Of a stretch of DNA of 64,000 nucleotides, positions 35,551 through 45,912 are shown one piece after another. Position 1 is the stretch's first letter. Every line of letters begins with the position of its first letter. Source of the stretch: Incurvaria masculella (taxonomy: Eukaryota > Arthropoda > Insecta > Lepidoptera > Incurvariidae); assembly GCA_946894095.1 (NCBI GenBank), contig OX335642.1:8195021-8259020 (forward strand), read 5' to 3'. The notes beneath the pieces were generated by a model, which did no database searches, had not been told where the DNA came from, and saw only the letters and a program-made list of their open reading frames with translations. The position numbers and the translations under genes were made by a program.

Positions 35551-35932
35551 TTTTTTTATGTGACTGGACATGGATGGCTAATACCACAAGTTCTGTCATG
35601 GTATTAGCCCAACACACCACATGGGAACTAGGTGCCATGCCAGGACCTTCCTTATATTGCATGGCTACATTGAACTGGATGGAAAACACGGACAATTTTC
35701 ATTGCCGCTTCGACCATCGTTCATCCAATGCGATGGTACCAACCCGGGCGGGATAAACCCTACCACCTAGTAAGTAAGGAAGGGGACCTACAGCTTAACG
35801 TGGAATCCGAACCACGGCCAGCCTCTCTCAACGGTCGAATGGTCACCCATCCAAGACCAGACCGGACCCAGCGTTGCTTAACTTCGGAGAGCGATCGCCG
35901 AAGTGTCGCGCCACTGGGCCACTGAGGCTGAC
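35551..35932 (-). mobile_element. SINE with 5S-rRNA-derived head
   Basis: On the minus strand the head (about 35,932-35,839) reads CTCCGAAGTTAAGCAACGCT and, after a short gap, TTGGATGGGTGACC. These are the A-box and C-box regions of the 5S rRNA internal promoter. The shared SINE body and tail follow (to 35,551). No full 5S gene is present. Such tRNA/5S chimeric families with a common body have been reported in the bollworm (HaSE families). Confidence 0.85.
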
Positions 35933-36063
35933 CCTAAGGTGTTTTTAAGGTCACCCCCGTCACAGAAACATATTATGAATTATCGAAGAAACCGAAATGT
36001 CATCAATGTGTATTGATGTTAATTTATATTGTTTGATATGTTTTCTTTACTGATTAATAACCA

Positions 36064-36342
36064 TTATGGCAAAAAAACATGAATTTGTAACTGTAATAAG
36101 CCCTTAAACTTCAAAAATTGTGTTAAAATGTCACCCCCGTCACAATGGAATGGCCCTGTAGTATTTATTAGTATGGTTGGTATTGACAATAGGATACCTC
36201 GAGCTGTGTCGTTCGCTTTGATGACAGACAGGAATGGCGACCGGAACTCGCAGTAACTGTTGACGTGTGTCGAGAGTGTCACTACCAACAAAAATAAAGT
36301 ATGCAGGATTGAAGGTACAAATAAATAAATTTTGATAGTCAT
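36064..36342 (-). CDS. Small ORF with signal-peptide-like N terminus beside the 14-mer cluster
   Basis: ATG-started minus-strand ORF of 92 codons. Residues 1-30 (MTIKIYLFVPSILHTLFLLV, then VTLSTHVNSY) have the charge-hydrophobic-polar layout of a signal peptide. A possible donor (CTCGAG|gtatcc) occurs after about 48 codons, so the real coding part may be shorter. The ORF reads through one copy of the GTGACGGGGGTGAC motif (as CDGGD). No homologous family was recognised; it may be chance. Confidence 0.25.
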   Translation of the reverse strand: MTIKIYLFVPSILHTLFLLVVTLSTHVNSYCEFRSPFLSVIKANDTARGILLSIPTILINTTGPFHCDGGDILTQFLKFKGLLQLQIHVFLP

Positions 36343-36534
36343 TTCGTTTCGATTAAAGAAAATTTTAAAATATTTTCTGTTCTAAATTGTACCTAGCGTG
36401 TCTAACGGCCTTGACAGATTTTAGGGTAGGTCGCCTAGACGCTACCTGTCATGATAAATAAGCAGTTTACTTCCGCGTTCTATCGTGCAACAGGCGTAAG
36501 TTAAACCAAATTTTAATATTTTCAAAAGCACATA

Positions 36535-36808
36535 ACCTTCCTTTTATGGGCATGGCTACACTGAACACAATGGATTTTTTAATTTCGTTTTAACCATAGT
36601 TTACCAGCCCGGGCGGGATTAAACCCTACCACCTAGTAGGGGAAGGGGGCCTACAGTTTTACATGTGTTCCGAACCATGGGACAGCTCGTATTCGTAACG
36701 AAATGCACTTATCCAACTCGGAAAGAGAAAGAAAGTGGTGCATGACCAGGGCGACGATTTGAACCCTCACATGAAATGCCAGTCCTCTAGCCACTACACC
36801 ACGAGCTA
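36535..36808 (-). mobile_element. tRNA-headed SINE with internal deletions
   Basis: Body CCCGGGCGGGATTAAACCCT, linker AAGAAAGTGGTGCATGACC and tRNA-like head ending CCACTACACCACGAGC (minus strand). Confidence 0.8.
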
Positions 36809-36860
36809 TACGAATATTCGTCGCCCGATATTAGATACCAAATTTCAAGTATTTTTTTAT

Positions 36861-37886
36861 GTAAAGTGTATTTTTTATTATTATTTTTTAACTACACGAA
36901 TAACCATTCCAATGTTTTTTCAGTAGTCCCGTGTCCGGTGGACAGCGAATATAAAACCTCGGAATTTCGATTTGTCCCATAAGCAGATAGATATTCTTCT
37001 AATAATGAGTAACGTATCCCGAAATATCCTGTGTAGCTCTGCAATCATCATCAGAAAATAATAACGCTGTTGTGTTAGTTGTCAACCAGCAACGTACATT
37101 TACTAGAATCAATTCAGTGTATCATTTTGTATGTTTCGGTAAAAGATTATTGCGCACGTAAACATTGAACCAATCCTGCAATTGCGTAATCGTGTTCAGG
37201 TAAATACGACTATTTCGCAGGTGTCATTTGGCTCCAAGGGCAGATGACCCAAAAGAAACTCAGAGGGTCGACGTGTCTCAATTCAGGTTCACCGTTAAAA
37301 GCCGGGAGAAAATCAGACACGGTTCGAGCCTATTTACAACATTACCGCCAGCACTGCTGATGCCTTCGCAGCCCTAACGCTTCCGGCACAGTGGAAAGAA
37401 GTAAGCAGTCGGGTGGGTCCGCCGATCGTAAACGTATCCGCGAACTGACATACCATTATAACGACTCATTTGAGTTTCAGCGACATCTACATTTGAAGCA
37501 TTGTAATCAGATTTTGAAAATAATCTAAAAAAGTATTGGTCGTGACATTCGTCGGGAGCAGGAGCAGCAAATTAATGAGATAATAATTATCATTATAACG
37601 ATGTTTATAACGATTATAACTGACGTGTTAGACCCACATTGTTTCATTTGTCAAAATGTACTGAATTATTTTATTCAACAATCCACAAGTCGCCGTAGCG
37701 GATCTCCTACATGATGTCTAACACACACACACAACAAGATCTAAAGCACAGAACATCCAAAAGTTTTATGTATTTTTCGTGTGTAATTTAAAAAGCACAA
37801 AACCAAACCTAACTTAATCGAAAATTTTCGGACTAAATCGCCCGTCATGCATTTTTATTATTTGGAGCGACATTTATATTATTTAT
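36861..37886. other. No gene recognised
   Basis: No ORF above background. A slightly GC-rich stretch at 37,200-37,450 has no coding signal. Confidence 0.45.
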
Positions 37887-38141
37887 GATACTTTTGAGGT
37901 TACCACGGTCGTTAGACATGTTTGAAAAATGTTACGGCTTTTCACGCGGCAAGTAGAGATATTCTCCGACGTTTCGAGCTAATCATTCAGCCCGTTGTCA
38001 AGGAGGCATCCGCCGCGCTCGTGCGCAGCAGACGACGAGCGCGGCGGATGCCTCCTTGACAACGGGCTGAATGATTAGCTCGAAACGTCGGAGAATATCT
38101 CTACTTGCCGCGTGAAAAGCCGTAACATTTTTCAAACATAT
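37887..38141. mobile_element. Foldback MITE H copy 1 (105-bp arms)
   Basis: Left arm 37,918-38,022 and right arm 38,035-38,139 are inverted copies, essentially perfect by eye, with a 12-nt loop. The arms contain ACGGCTTTTCACGCGGC and CGACGTTTCGAGCTAAT. A divergent copy is at 13,892-14,115. Confidence 0.8.
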
Positions 38142-38526
38142 TTATATTATTTCATATTTCTACACAAATATAAAACTCCGTGGACGGGCGATTTAGTGTC
38201 TCCTTCAAATGCCTGCTCTATTCAATAGTGTAAACCTGTGGTACCGATGAGCGTAGCGATCGCAGCAGACGACGTCTGCTGCGCTCGTGCGCAGCAGACG
38301 ACGAGCGCGGCGGATGCCTCCTTGACAACGGGCTGAATGATTAGCTCGAAACGTCGGAGAATATTTCTACTTGCCGCCTGAAAAGCCGTAACATTTTTCA
38401 AACATATTTATATTATTTCATATTTCTACACAAATATAAAACTCCGTGGACGGGCGATTTAGTGTCTCCTTCAAATGCCTGCTCTATTCAATAGTGTAAA
38501 CCTGTGGTACCGATGAGCGTAGCGAT
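37995..38526 (+). repeat. Tandem duplication of about 266 bp
   Basis: The segment ending GGTACCGATGAGCGTAGCGAT at 38,260 repeats to 38,526 with a constant offset of 266 bases. It includes the right arm of MITE H and its flank. The two units differ at only a few sites. The junction near 38,261 is rich in GCAGCAGACGACG. Confidence 0.8.
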
Positions 38527-38539
38527 TTTTCGATAAGTA

Positions 38540-38870
38540 ACCTGACTTTGTCCCGCTGTGCTCTGCGATCGACCGACTGCTGCTCGCGGTACTGTGTCCC
38601 GCCGGCGGGACAATGCCGCCCGTCGCGCCGTGACGAGCGCGCCTACAATCCCCGTAATTGACAGCCGCGTCCAGCGGCTCGCGTTATTTTCGGCGCCGAG
38701 AGAGTCGGGTTCGCTCACCCCGCGCGCCCGCCGCCTCCGGGCCCGTATTTTCCGATAACGCCCGATGGCTGTCCGCGAAGATGCCGACTCATCCGTTGAC
38801 TTATGGGCGGCGCGGCGCGAACGCCATTCTGGAGTAGTTGGCGGAAAGGGAAGCGAACAGGCCTTGTACT
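38540..38870. promoter_or_regulatory. CpG-rich island with 18-bp palindrome
   Basis: CpG-dense island containing the perfect palindrome TGTCCCGCCGGCGGGACA (38,595-38,612). A 35-codon ORF starts at 38,765 (MAVREDADSSVDLWAARRER) but has no support beyond an ATG. ORFs of 66-76 codons on both strands are compositional. Confidence 0.35.
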
Positions 38871-38989
38871 AGAAGTTCTGTTATTCGCGTGTGGAAAAAA
38901 GTAAAGGATTTTCTATGTAATGCTATGAAAGCTCATTTTTAAAAGTGATTTTCCTGGGTGGCCTCGACACATGGATGCCAATGGTAACA

Positions 38990-39223
38990 AATTACCAAGC
39001 CTCCGCTGTCCGTCCGCCCGTGTGTCAGCGGGCTGTATCTCACGAACCGTAATGGGTAGACAGTTGTAATTTCTCACAGAGTACCTATGTATTTCTATTA
39101 CCGCTTTAACAACAAATAGTAAAAATAAAAAATATATATTAAAGGGTGCCATACAAGAAACGTGCTTTTTTGGCATGGTTTGAAGCCCTTCGTGTGCCAG
39201 AACGACTCGCACTTGGCTGGTTT
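38990..39223 (-). repeat. GGTTCCGT-family repeat, diverged
   Basis: ATTACCAAGCCTCCGCTGTC to AACGACTCGCACTTGGCTGG. Diverged in the 3' third. Confidence 0.7.
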
Positions 39224-39306
39224 GCCGTCCAATGTTGTATAGAAAATTGGTAACAACATTTATTTATTTAGTTTAGTTAGTGGTAACAACATTTGTTCGG
39301 CCTTAG

Positions 39307-39329
39307 AATAATCGATATTATCGATTATT
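39307..39329. promoter_or_regulatory. Double DRE-like near-palindrome
   Basis: AATAATCGATATTATCGATT plus ATT contains two ATCGAT cores, a palindrome with one central mismatch. ATCGAT/TATCGATA is the DREF/BEAF-type element of insect housekeeping promoters. No adjacent gene start was found. Confidence 0.3.
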
Positions 39330-40023
39330 GACACTGCTATTTCTACGTAACATAAAAAAATGGTAACTGACCATATGAGTCTAATTACGATAAGTAATAC
39401 TTATTATACTTATACTTACTTATTATCTGACGAAGACTATTTCCACCAGATTATCTTTCATTTGTTCATTTTGTCGGAGTATATTTTTTTCTCTAAAATC
39501 ATTAACTTTATAATATATTTTGCTCTTCGTTATGTAACTATGTGATCAGCTCACTGTAGTATTTCATGACAGAAATAATAGTATTTGAACTAAACGTGCA
39601 AAAATAAAAAATAAAGCCAATGGAGTAGTGCTTCGCTTTAGGGTCTTTACTTGCGGTGACGCTTGGTTAGGGTCACCCTTTTCCCTAAAATTTGGTTAAG
39701 AGAAGCTACTGGACCCGGCGCAATGCTCATGAACGGGTGATGTTTGTGGGGACTAGCCTGCTGCCGGCAACATGTTAGATTGCGGGCATAGTCTTTGCAA
39801 ATAAACTGATATTTGTCATAAACTATTGCAATACAGCTTGAAATGTACATTTCCGTAAAGTTATATTAACTTAGTGTTTTTCCCGTATTATTAACATGTG
39901 TCTTTCTCCTATCATCAATGGTAATAAATACTTATTGATCTTGATTGACAAAACAACGTATTCACACTAACAGGTGCCGAGAGCTCTTATATCTGAAAGC
40001 AGTGGCAAACACTTTTGTAAACT

Positions 40024-40200
40024 TAGCCCCGATTGCACGAAGAGACGCTTGAGTTAATCAATGTTCAAACACGTCACTTTTCGTGAGCTGTTTGGAGTTC
40101 CTTTCATATTGTACATACAAAGTGACGTGTTTAATCATACGTTGACGGTGATTTTGATTTTTTGTCCTTTCGTGCACTCGGCCCTAAGACTAAGTAGAGT
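40024..40200 (+). mobile_element. MITE G copy 1
   Basis: Short element with inverted-looking ends CGATTGCACGAA and TTCGTGCACTCGG and the shared block AATGTTCAAACACGTCACTT. Related sequences lie at 47,938 and 60,575. Confidence 0.5.
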
Positions 40201-40539
40201 CTTCTTCGCTGTGATTGTTGAGCTGGATAATGATAAAATATGACAAATCCGATTGCAGTGGATGATGAATAATAAACCGGGAAACGGCAAGTTTTCAAAA
40301 CATATACTGGACTGTGTAAATCTAAAAACAAACATTTATTACTACCGCCGCCGTTAAATACAGGTACTTGGAAAGGACTCTCCATTACGCCATGTATTTA
40401 AAATTCCGGAGGACATGTGTCACATCCACCTCACACGCCCTCCTAAGATAATGTGAGTCGAGTAACAGAAAACGGAAAAGGATCGAAGCCAAGTTTGGTG
40501 CGTCGGCATCACGGCAAAAATCGGCACAAGAAAGTGGCA

Positions 40540-40915
40540 TTAAGGTGGCCCTTCCCGACGGGACTAACTCATTCGCGGACACGGTACAAAACCGTGTTAT
40601 TGCGCTCTGGGACCTTCTCTGTTTCAATCTAAAATATAGGTTCCGTGATGAGGAGGATGCAATATGTCCACAAAGCAAACAATGCGCATAGTGTTTGATT
40701 TGGTAAGATAGACGATTTTTTTTATTACAAAACGACTTATAGCTAAAAGTAAATGACGTCCGCTGTAGTCAACAATCAAACAAAAACCAAATGGTTTATT
40801 AATTTTCATGAAACAAGCTAGGTTTAGTGACAAACCTTTTGAAGATGTTTTTGTTTCAACGTTGAGTAATGCACCTACAAAGCCATTGTATAAAACGCGG
40901 GATTTTTTTTAATGT
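40540..40915 (+). mobile_element. MITE C, right-truncated copy
   Basis: Starts TTAAGGTGGCCCTTCCCGACG and follows family C through GTATAAAACGCG. The right end is missing. Confidence 0.65.
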
Positions 40916-41929
40916 TAGGCGCAGCATATGGCTTGCGCCAGGACCTACCAAGGTGCCCGACGACGCCCATGGATTTTCGAACTTTCAGAGGGGCTTTTAG
41001 GGATCCTCTTACGGTCCCTTTTTATTTTGAGGTACGGAACCCTTAAAACGGAGTCGGATATCGCAGAACCTTTTTGATATGGATGTGGTTAGTAAAAATC
41101 TAGTAAACCTACTTTATTTTTTTTTAAACCATATACATATTTTGTTATAAAATCTCGATATATGTAATGCTACAATACATATAGTACAGAAGAATGTATG
41201 TAGTGACCATAATTTAGTTAAGTTACTGCTTAGTCTAAAAATTAGGGTAAAAGCCTGCTATTCCCACCAGTCCACCTTTTAGTATTGTGAGCACTAGTGG
41301 TGCATGTATCAGGTTACATTGTTCATAAGATGAGCGGATTAAAACCGCCAAATTGTGGTCGCCCCTCGGGCTAAATTGGGTAGGTACACCATCATACCGA
41401 CTGCCCTACTCTCCGATCCATCACAGCTATGCTGAGAAATATGAAAAAAAATCATGCAAATGATATAATCTTGATGGCCGTGTAGTGTGCCGCATAAGTC
41501 ATGCACATGAAAGCACCGGAATACCGATAAAAAGATGATACCAGTGAATTTGAAAAGAGTTTGGTGGTCAAGTAAGTTGTCAGCTCCGCATTATTTTTAT
41601 TTGCATATTATTGGAAACTCATATGTATTACTCATCCCGCTTCCTGTAGCACAGGGGACCCTGGGCATAGCAAGCAATAACCAAATCAACTTTTAAATTA
41701 CTACAGTAGTGTTCATAGTAGGCGTGCTAATTTGAATATGCCGACTATCTCCGGACTTAATTTCAGACGCATGTCCTAAAATCCGGATGCCTTTTGTAAG
41801 GCAAGTCCGGAGATAATCCATCTATTAAATGTTGACAGTTCACTCTGCCTACAACTGTTTTATATACTGAATTTTTACTGAAGTTTTTGTTTCAAATCCA
41901 ACCTGACAGTCCGGTTTGTGTTTCAGTTC

Positions 41930-42369
41930 TTAAGGTGAAATAGCTTTATTTAATCGAACTAGATGTCTGATGACCGTTGGCATTGTAAAATTGTATTTGG
42001 TTACTAAGTTATAAGGTACGAAAGTTCAAATTTTATACAATAACTTTGGAGGTGGATTACGCAATGATAAAGTAAGAACATCTTAAAAAGATTAGTCATC
42101 AGACATAGCTTATTTAATCAAGATTTATAATCTATTTGGTTTTTGTTAGATTTTTGACTACAGCGGTCATGGTTTACTTTTAGCTATTAGTCGTTTTGTA
42201 ATAAAAAAATTCGTAAATCTTACCAAATCATGCACGTTGTCTTTTTGTGGACATGTAGCATCTTCCTCATCACGGAGCCTGTCTTATTCTTTGAAACAGA
42301 GAAGGTCCTAGAGCGCAACAGGATGGTTTCGTACCATGCCCGCGAATGAGCCGGGTTGGGCCACTTTAA
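41930..42369 (-). mobile_element. MITE C, deletion derivative
   Basis: TTAA at both ends and internal similarity to family C in reverse. One terminus has lost the GGCCCATCCCGC part (TTAAGGTGAAATAGC), an internal deletion close to the end. Confidence 0.7.
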
Positions 42370-43710
42370 GGCAGTCCACTCCATTCACAAAATATGAACA
42401 AAAAATAATGGACTTTGTAAGCAACCATTAATTATAATTGTTAAATAAAGCCATAGCTGATACAGAAAAATAATTTCATACAGTTCCGTGGGCCTATTTT
42501 TTTATAATAGCGCTGTATTTCAGTCAAAAACTTTCAAATGCTATTACATCAAACCAATATACTGCCCTCCTTATTCAAAAGGATCTTTTGGATTAAGTAG
42601 GGCAGTATACTATAATATATGACTGTGATATTGTGAAAATTATTTTGCGACATGTATAATCAATTAACACCTAAGTCTATTATATTTGTGTTTACAAGAA
42701 ACTTTAAATGGTGCGGACAGGTTCGTAACACGCATTGTTAAAAAAAATCCATGTGAAAATTACCAAGTCAGGCAATTTAATAATAATTTGATTTATATCA
42801 AATTTGATAAGGTCTTTTGATCATAGGCCCAGATTTTAAAACAGATTTTAACAAAATAAAAAATATAAAAAACACATTCCAAAACGGACTAGGTATTACG
42901 TTTAAAATATTTCTCCAAAATTTCAACCGTGGAATTCAAAAGATAAAAGTAAGGAGTGCAGAGATTAGCTAAATCCAGATTTTTCCATTTTGAGAAATTA
43001 TTGAGTTAAATTATTATTAAGAGTAAAACATAGGTTTAAATGCTTCAGGTGGGAACAAGACGTAGTAAATAGAGTCAGTCATATGGGAGAAGCAGTTAAA
43101 TGCAACGAAAACATCAGTTTTTAGTACATTTAGCGCTGCATAAATATTAATAAGAAAGCAAATAAGCTACCAGGGTAAGGTTATTAAAATCTATTGTTTT
43201 ACATTCGTTTCATATCAATGTGATAAACGGTTCTCAGAACAATTTTATTTTTGTAAACGCTTTATGTTTGGATTGTTTTTAAGCCTCTGGAATTACCTAT
43301 ATTATTTATAGATTATTTGTTTCATTATGTTTTTTTAAATCGCCGGTTTTTCACGTTTTGACTCCTGTTTCAGCTTCAAGATAATCCTATATTCATCCGG
43401 CCGATTGCAAGTGCATCTTCTTTCGTCGCAGTTAGGTGAAGTCAGCAGTAAACGATAAAACATAACCTCCAAATCATTCCTTATAAGCTGTTTTTACTAC
43501 CTATCCATACTACGTTTAAGGTCAATAACTAGCGATAAAGGTTTAACGCGATTTGGCCCGTGCCGAGTGTGTCCGATCGTAAATTGTTTTCTTGGCGACA
43601 CGCAAGTCGCTTCGCTACTCGAAATCCATACAATTGGTATGCTTTATAACCTCAATGACATCGCAACGCAAACACTGAGGAAGCTGGGGTCGTGTTTTGA
43701 GATTACTAAC
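42370..43710. other. AT-rich, expected first intron of the minus-strand candidate
   Basis: Contains the near-perfect hairpin TATACTGCCCTCCTTATTCA...GGGCAGTATA at 42,558-42,609. No exon found. Confidence 0.4.
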
Positions 43711-43773
43711 CCGTTCCACGTCGAGCTCGCCGCCCGTGCACATCCGCTTGGCACCGCTACCGTTGTACGCCAT
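43711..43773 (-). CDS. Putative first coding exon of a minus-strand gene
   Basis: On the minus strand an ATG in good insect context (ttcacaATGG) opens 21 codons, MAYNGSGAKRMCTGGELDVE followed by R, ending in phase 0 at CGG|gttagt. The 5' flank is CpG-rich and holds the arthropod initiator TCAGT 113-117 bases upstream of the ATG. Combined with the Kozak context and donor this makes a plausible promoter plus first exon. The downstream exons, which would lie to the left, were not identified and the peptide is too short to assign. Confidence 0.35.
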
Positions 43774-43880
43774 TGTGAACAACACAACACACTATTAACA
43801 CACACACGACCGCACTGCACCGCTCCGAGCGCAACACTGGTTCTGTTTGTTCTCCTAGTGCGAGGGAACGAACGAAACGA

Positions 43881-43895
43881 AACACACTGACGCGA
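43881..43895 (-). promoter_or_regulatory. Arthropod initiator-like site upstream of the minus-strand exon
   Basis: Minus-strand GCGTCAGTGTG contains the TCAGT initiator common at insect transcription starts. It sits in a CpG-rich stretch (43,690-43,990) and would give a 5' UTR of about 115 nt before the ATG at 43,773. No TATA box was seen. Confidence 0.3.
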
Positions 43896-44002
43896 TTTTC
43901 ATGCGAGCTCGAACGAGCGACTGACGTTTTGAATTTTTCTGCGCCAAGGTGATGGCGGCGTTGCGCATCCGGCAAGTGTTGCCAGGTGGGATAAGCTAAG
44001 CG

Positions 44003-44342
44003 AGTAAGCCTGTAGACCCGGCTGTCACCTAAATTGGCGTTTACGGCAAACCGATCGACCGGCGTTTTCAAATGTATGGAGATATTGTAAAGCACGCGCA
44101 TCGGGCGTTAAGCGAACTAACATAGCGAGTCCGAGTTTGATGTGACAGCTTACTCAACGTTGCCTAAATACGTCGACTCTGCGTTTTCATACAAATCGGA
44201 AGTCCGAGTTTGACTTTGACAGCTTGCAAAAGTAAAACCACAGAAAATCTAGTAAAACTTGTATGGAGTTTGACGTTTTTACGGAACTTCAAAGTTCCGT
44301 AAACGCCAGTTTAGGTGGCAACTGGGACTAGCAGCTCTGAAG
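44003..44342. mobile_element. MITE E copy 2
   Basis: Termini CCCGGCTGTCACCTAAATTG and, on the other strand, CCCAGTTGCCACCTAAACTG. About 340 bp with no clear target duplication. It lies upstream of the minus-strand first-exon candidate at 43,773. Confidence 0.7.
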
Positions 44343-45912
44343 CCGGCTTGAGACGTTTAAGGTAAGCGTCGACAGGGTCGCATCGGACGCATCTGACGTA
44401 TCGTATCAAACGCATTCGTTGTGCTGTTGCGTTCACTGTACCCGTAACTATGGGATTTAAGGACAATCTGTGTGTCCGAGACAATATGGATAGTCATGAA
44501 GGGGAACTTGATGGAACAAGCAAGGACCTTGAAGCTATGCACTACTCCAGTGGCAACAAGAAAAAATAGCACCTCTAGTTCTCATACTGTTATTTCTATA
44601 TGAACTACTACTAGGTTTAAGAGGTCAACCCTTTTTTTTTGCATGGATTTTTATAGATGTCAATGGTTGTAAATCACGTAAAACAAAACATTACATCGGA
44701 AGTTATTCAGCAAAAACTTTAAATTAATGTTTAACACTATATAATATTTGATATTTTTAATTTTCTTTGCGAGCTTTTTGAAAATGGACGCAGCTGTAAT
44801 TGTATATTAGCGGTAATTGTATATGGTCATAGTAGCTAAAACTAGTACTACTTGTTGTTGTTGTTGTCCCACTTAGTCTGATACTTCGTTCCACTTCTCT
44901 TCTATTCTTGCTGCCCATGCCAGCCAACGTCGTATATGACGTAATAAAAATATTTACTAAATATGTATGTGGTTCTTAACTATAGTTGCATCTGATAGGT
45001 GGTACTCTTGTCGAGATCCAGAACTTTGAGAAAATACGCCCACGAAGGTGAAATTACATTTTACAGGGCTCCTTTCGAGTGAATGTCTAAAACTAAATCA
45101 GCCCGAGCGGAGCTATGTCAAATGGTTTCCGACGATAAAATGTTCGATCTCAGGATGCAAGCAGCTTAGTGATGATAACCTCTGTTCGCTGGTTTTTAGG
45201 TAGGAACAGTAGAACAACAAATCATCCTTGTGGTCATCTAGCTTCTACAAGTTCTTCCAACACGCTTTCCCAACGATGTTTTCCTTCACCGAAAGCATTC
45301 GTATAACAGAAACATAGTTATTTTTGCGCTGCGAGGCTTGGGTTTGGAGCGATTTATCATTGCCTATATTCGGATTTACGATGCGGAAATGCGATGGTTA
45401 ACTTTCGGTTACATTGCATATTTATATGGTATAACCCAAAGGTAACTTTGGGATTTGTGTAGCCGCAGGTGGTGAAACCGGGCGTAGATCAATTGGAATG
45501 AAGCCATTCGGCGCGATCGTCCATGCCCAGCTTTCTGTATCTTGCCAAAGAGTATGTAAACTTTTCGCTTATATGTTAATAGCAACACTTACCATAGCTG
45601 TCAATTGGCTGTCAACGTTGGAAAAAATATATTCTGAAAACTTTGTTTTGTTTCTCAACGACGGGGATCCTGTTTGGTGGGGATTGGCCAAAGCTTTTGG
45701 AAAAGTAACTGCCCTACACGGGATCAGGGGGGATGCGCGAATATCTGTGACAGCGGGCGATCCTGTGCTGCTATTTATAGAACTAAAAATAGATTGCTAC
45801 ATTTTCATTTTTTTTGTTTTGTGGCTTTGCTGGCTCGGTTTGTGTTGGTGCTTCGGTCATTTCTTCTTTTATTTTTAAGTGATTCAGTTCCGACTTAACA
45901 GAAAAGAAAGCA
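44343..45912. other. Upstream region of the MADF-BESS gene
   Basis: Should contain its promoter and 5' UTR, but no clear initiator or TATA could be chosen. The 126-codon ORF at 45,498-45,878 ends in a hydrophobic run and just before the gene; it has no known domain and is probably not coding. Confidence 0.4.

Larger units (their letters stand above)
33847..36143. repeat. Dispersed cluster of the 14-mer GTCACCCCCGTCAC
   Basis: Exact copies start at 33,847, 34,025, 35,360, 35,382, 35,950 and 36,130 (as written) and at 34,002, 34,088 and 34,112 (as GTGACGGGGGTGAC). Most have an extended core TGTGACGGGGGTGACA. The motif is a direct repeat of GTCAC around CCCC. I saw none elsewhere in the 64 kb. 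Two SINEs (34,581 and 35,551) interrupt the cluster. Confidence 0.85.

Noticed and set aside
35839..35900. 5S rRNA gene on the minus strand
   Set aside because: Only the internal-promoter part resembles 5S and it runs straight into the SINE body, so it is a SINE head, not a gene.
33847..36143. CRISPR-like or satellite array
   Set aside because: The 14-mer occurs at irregular spacing, in both orientations, in a eukaryotic genome, with no constant spacer length.
43567..43890. 107-codon plus-strand ORF
   Set aside because: Overlaps the antisense first-exon candidate and its CpG-rich 5' flank; the C-terminal translation is low-complexity and no domain was seen.
45498..45878. 126-codon ORF upstream of the MADF-BESS gene as a separate gene or upstream exon
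   Set aside because: It ends at a stop just before the MADF start, has no domain, and ends in a Phe/Leu/Cys-rich run from T-rich DNA.
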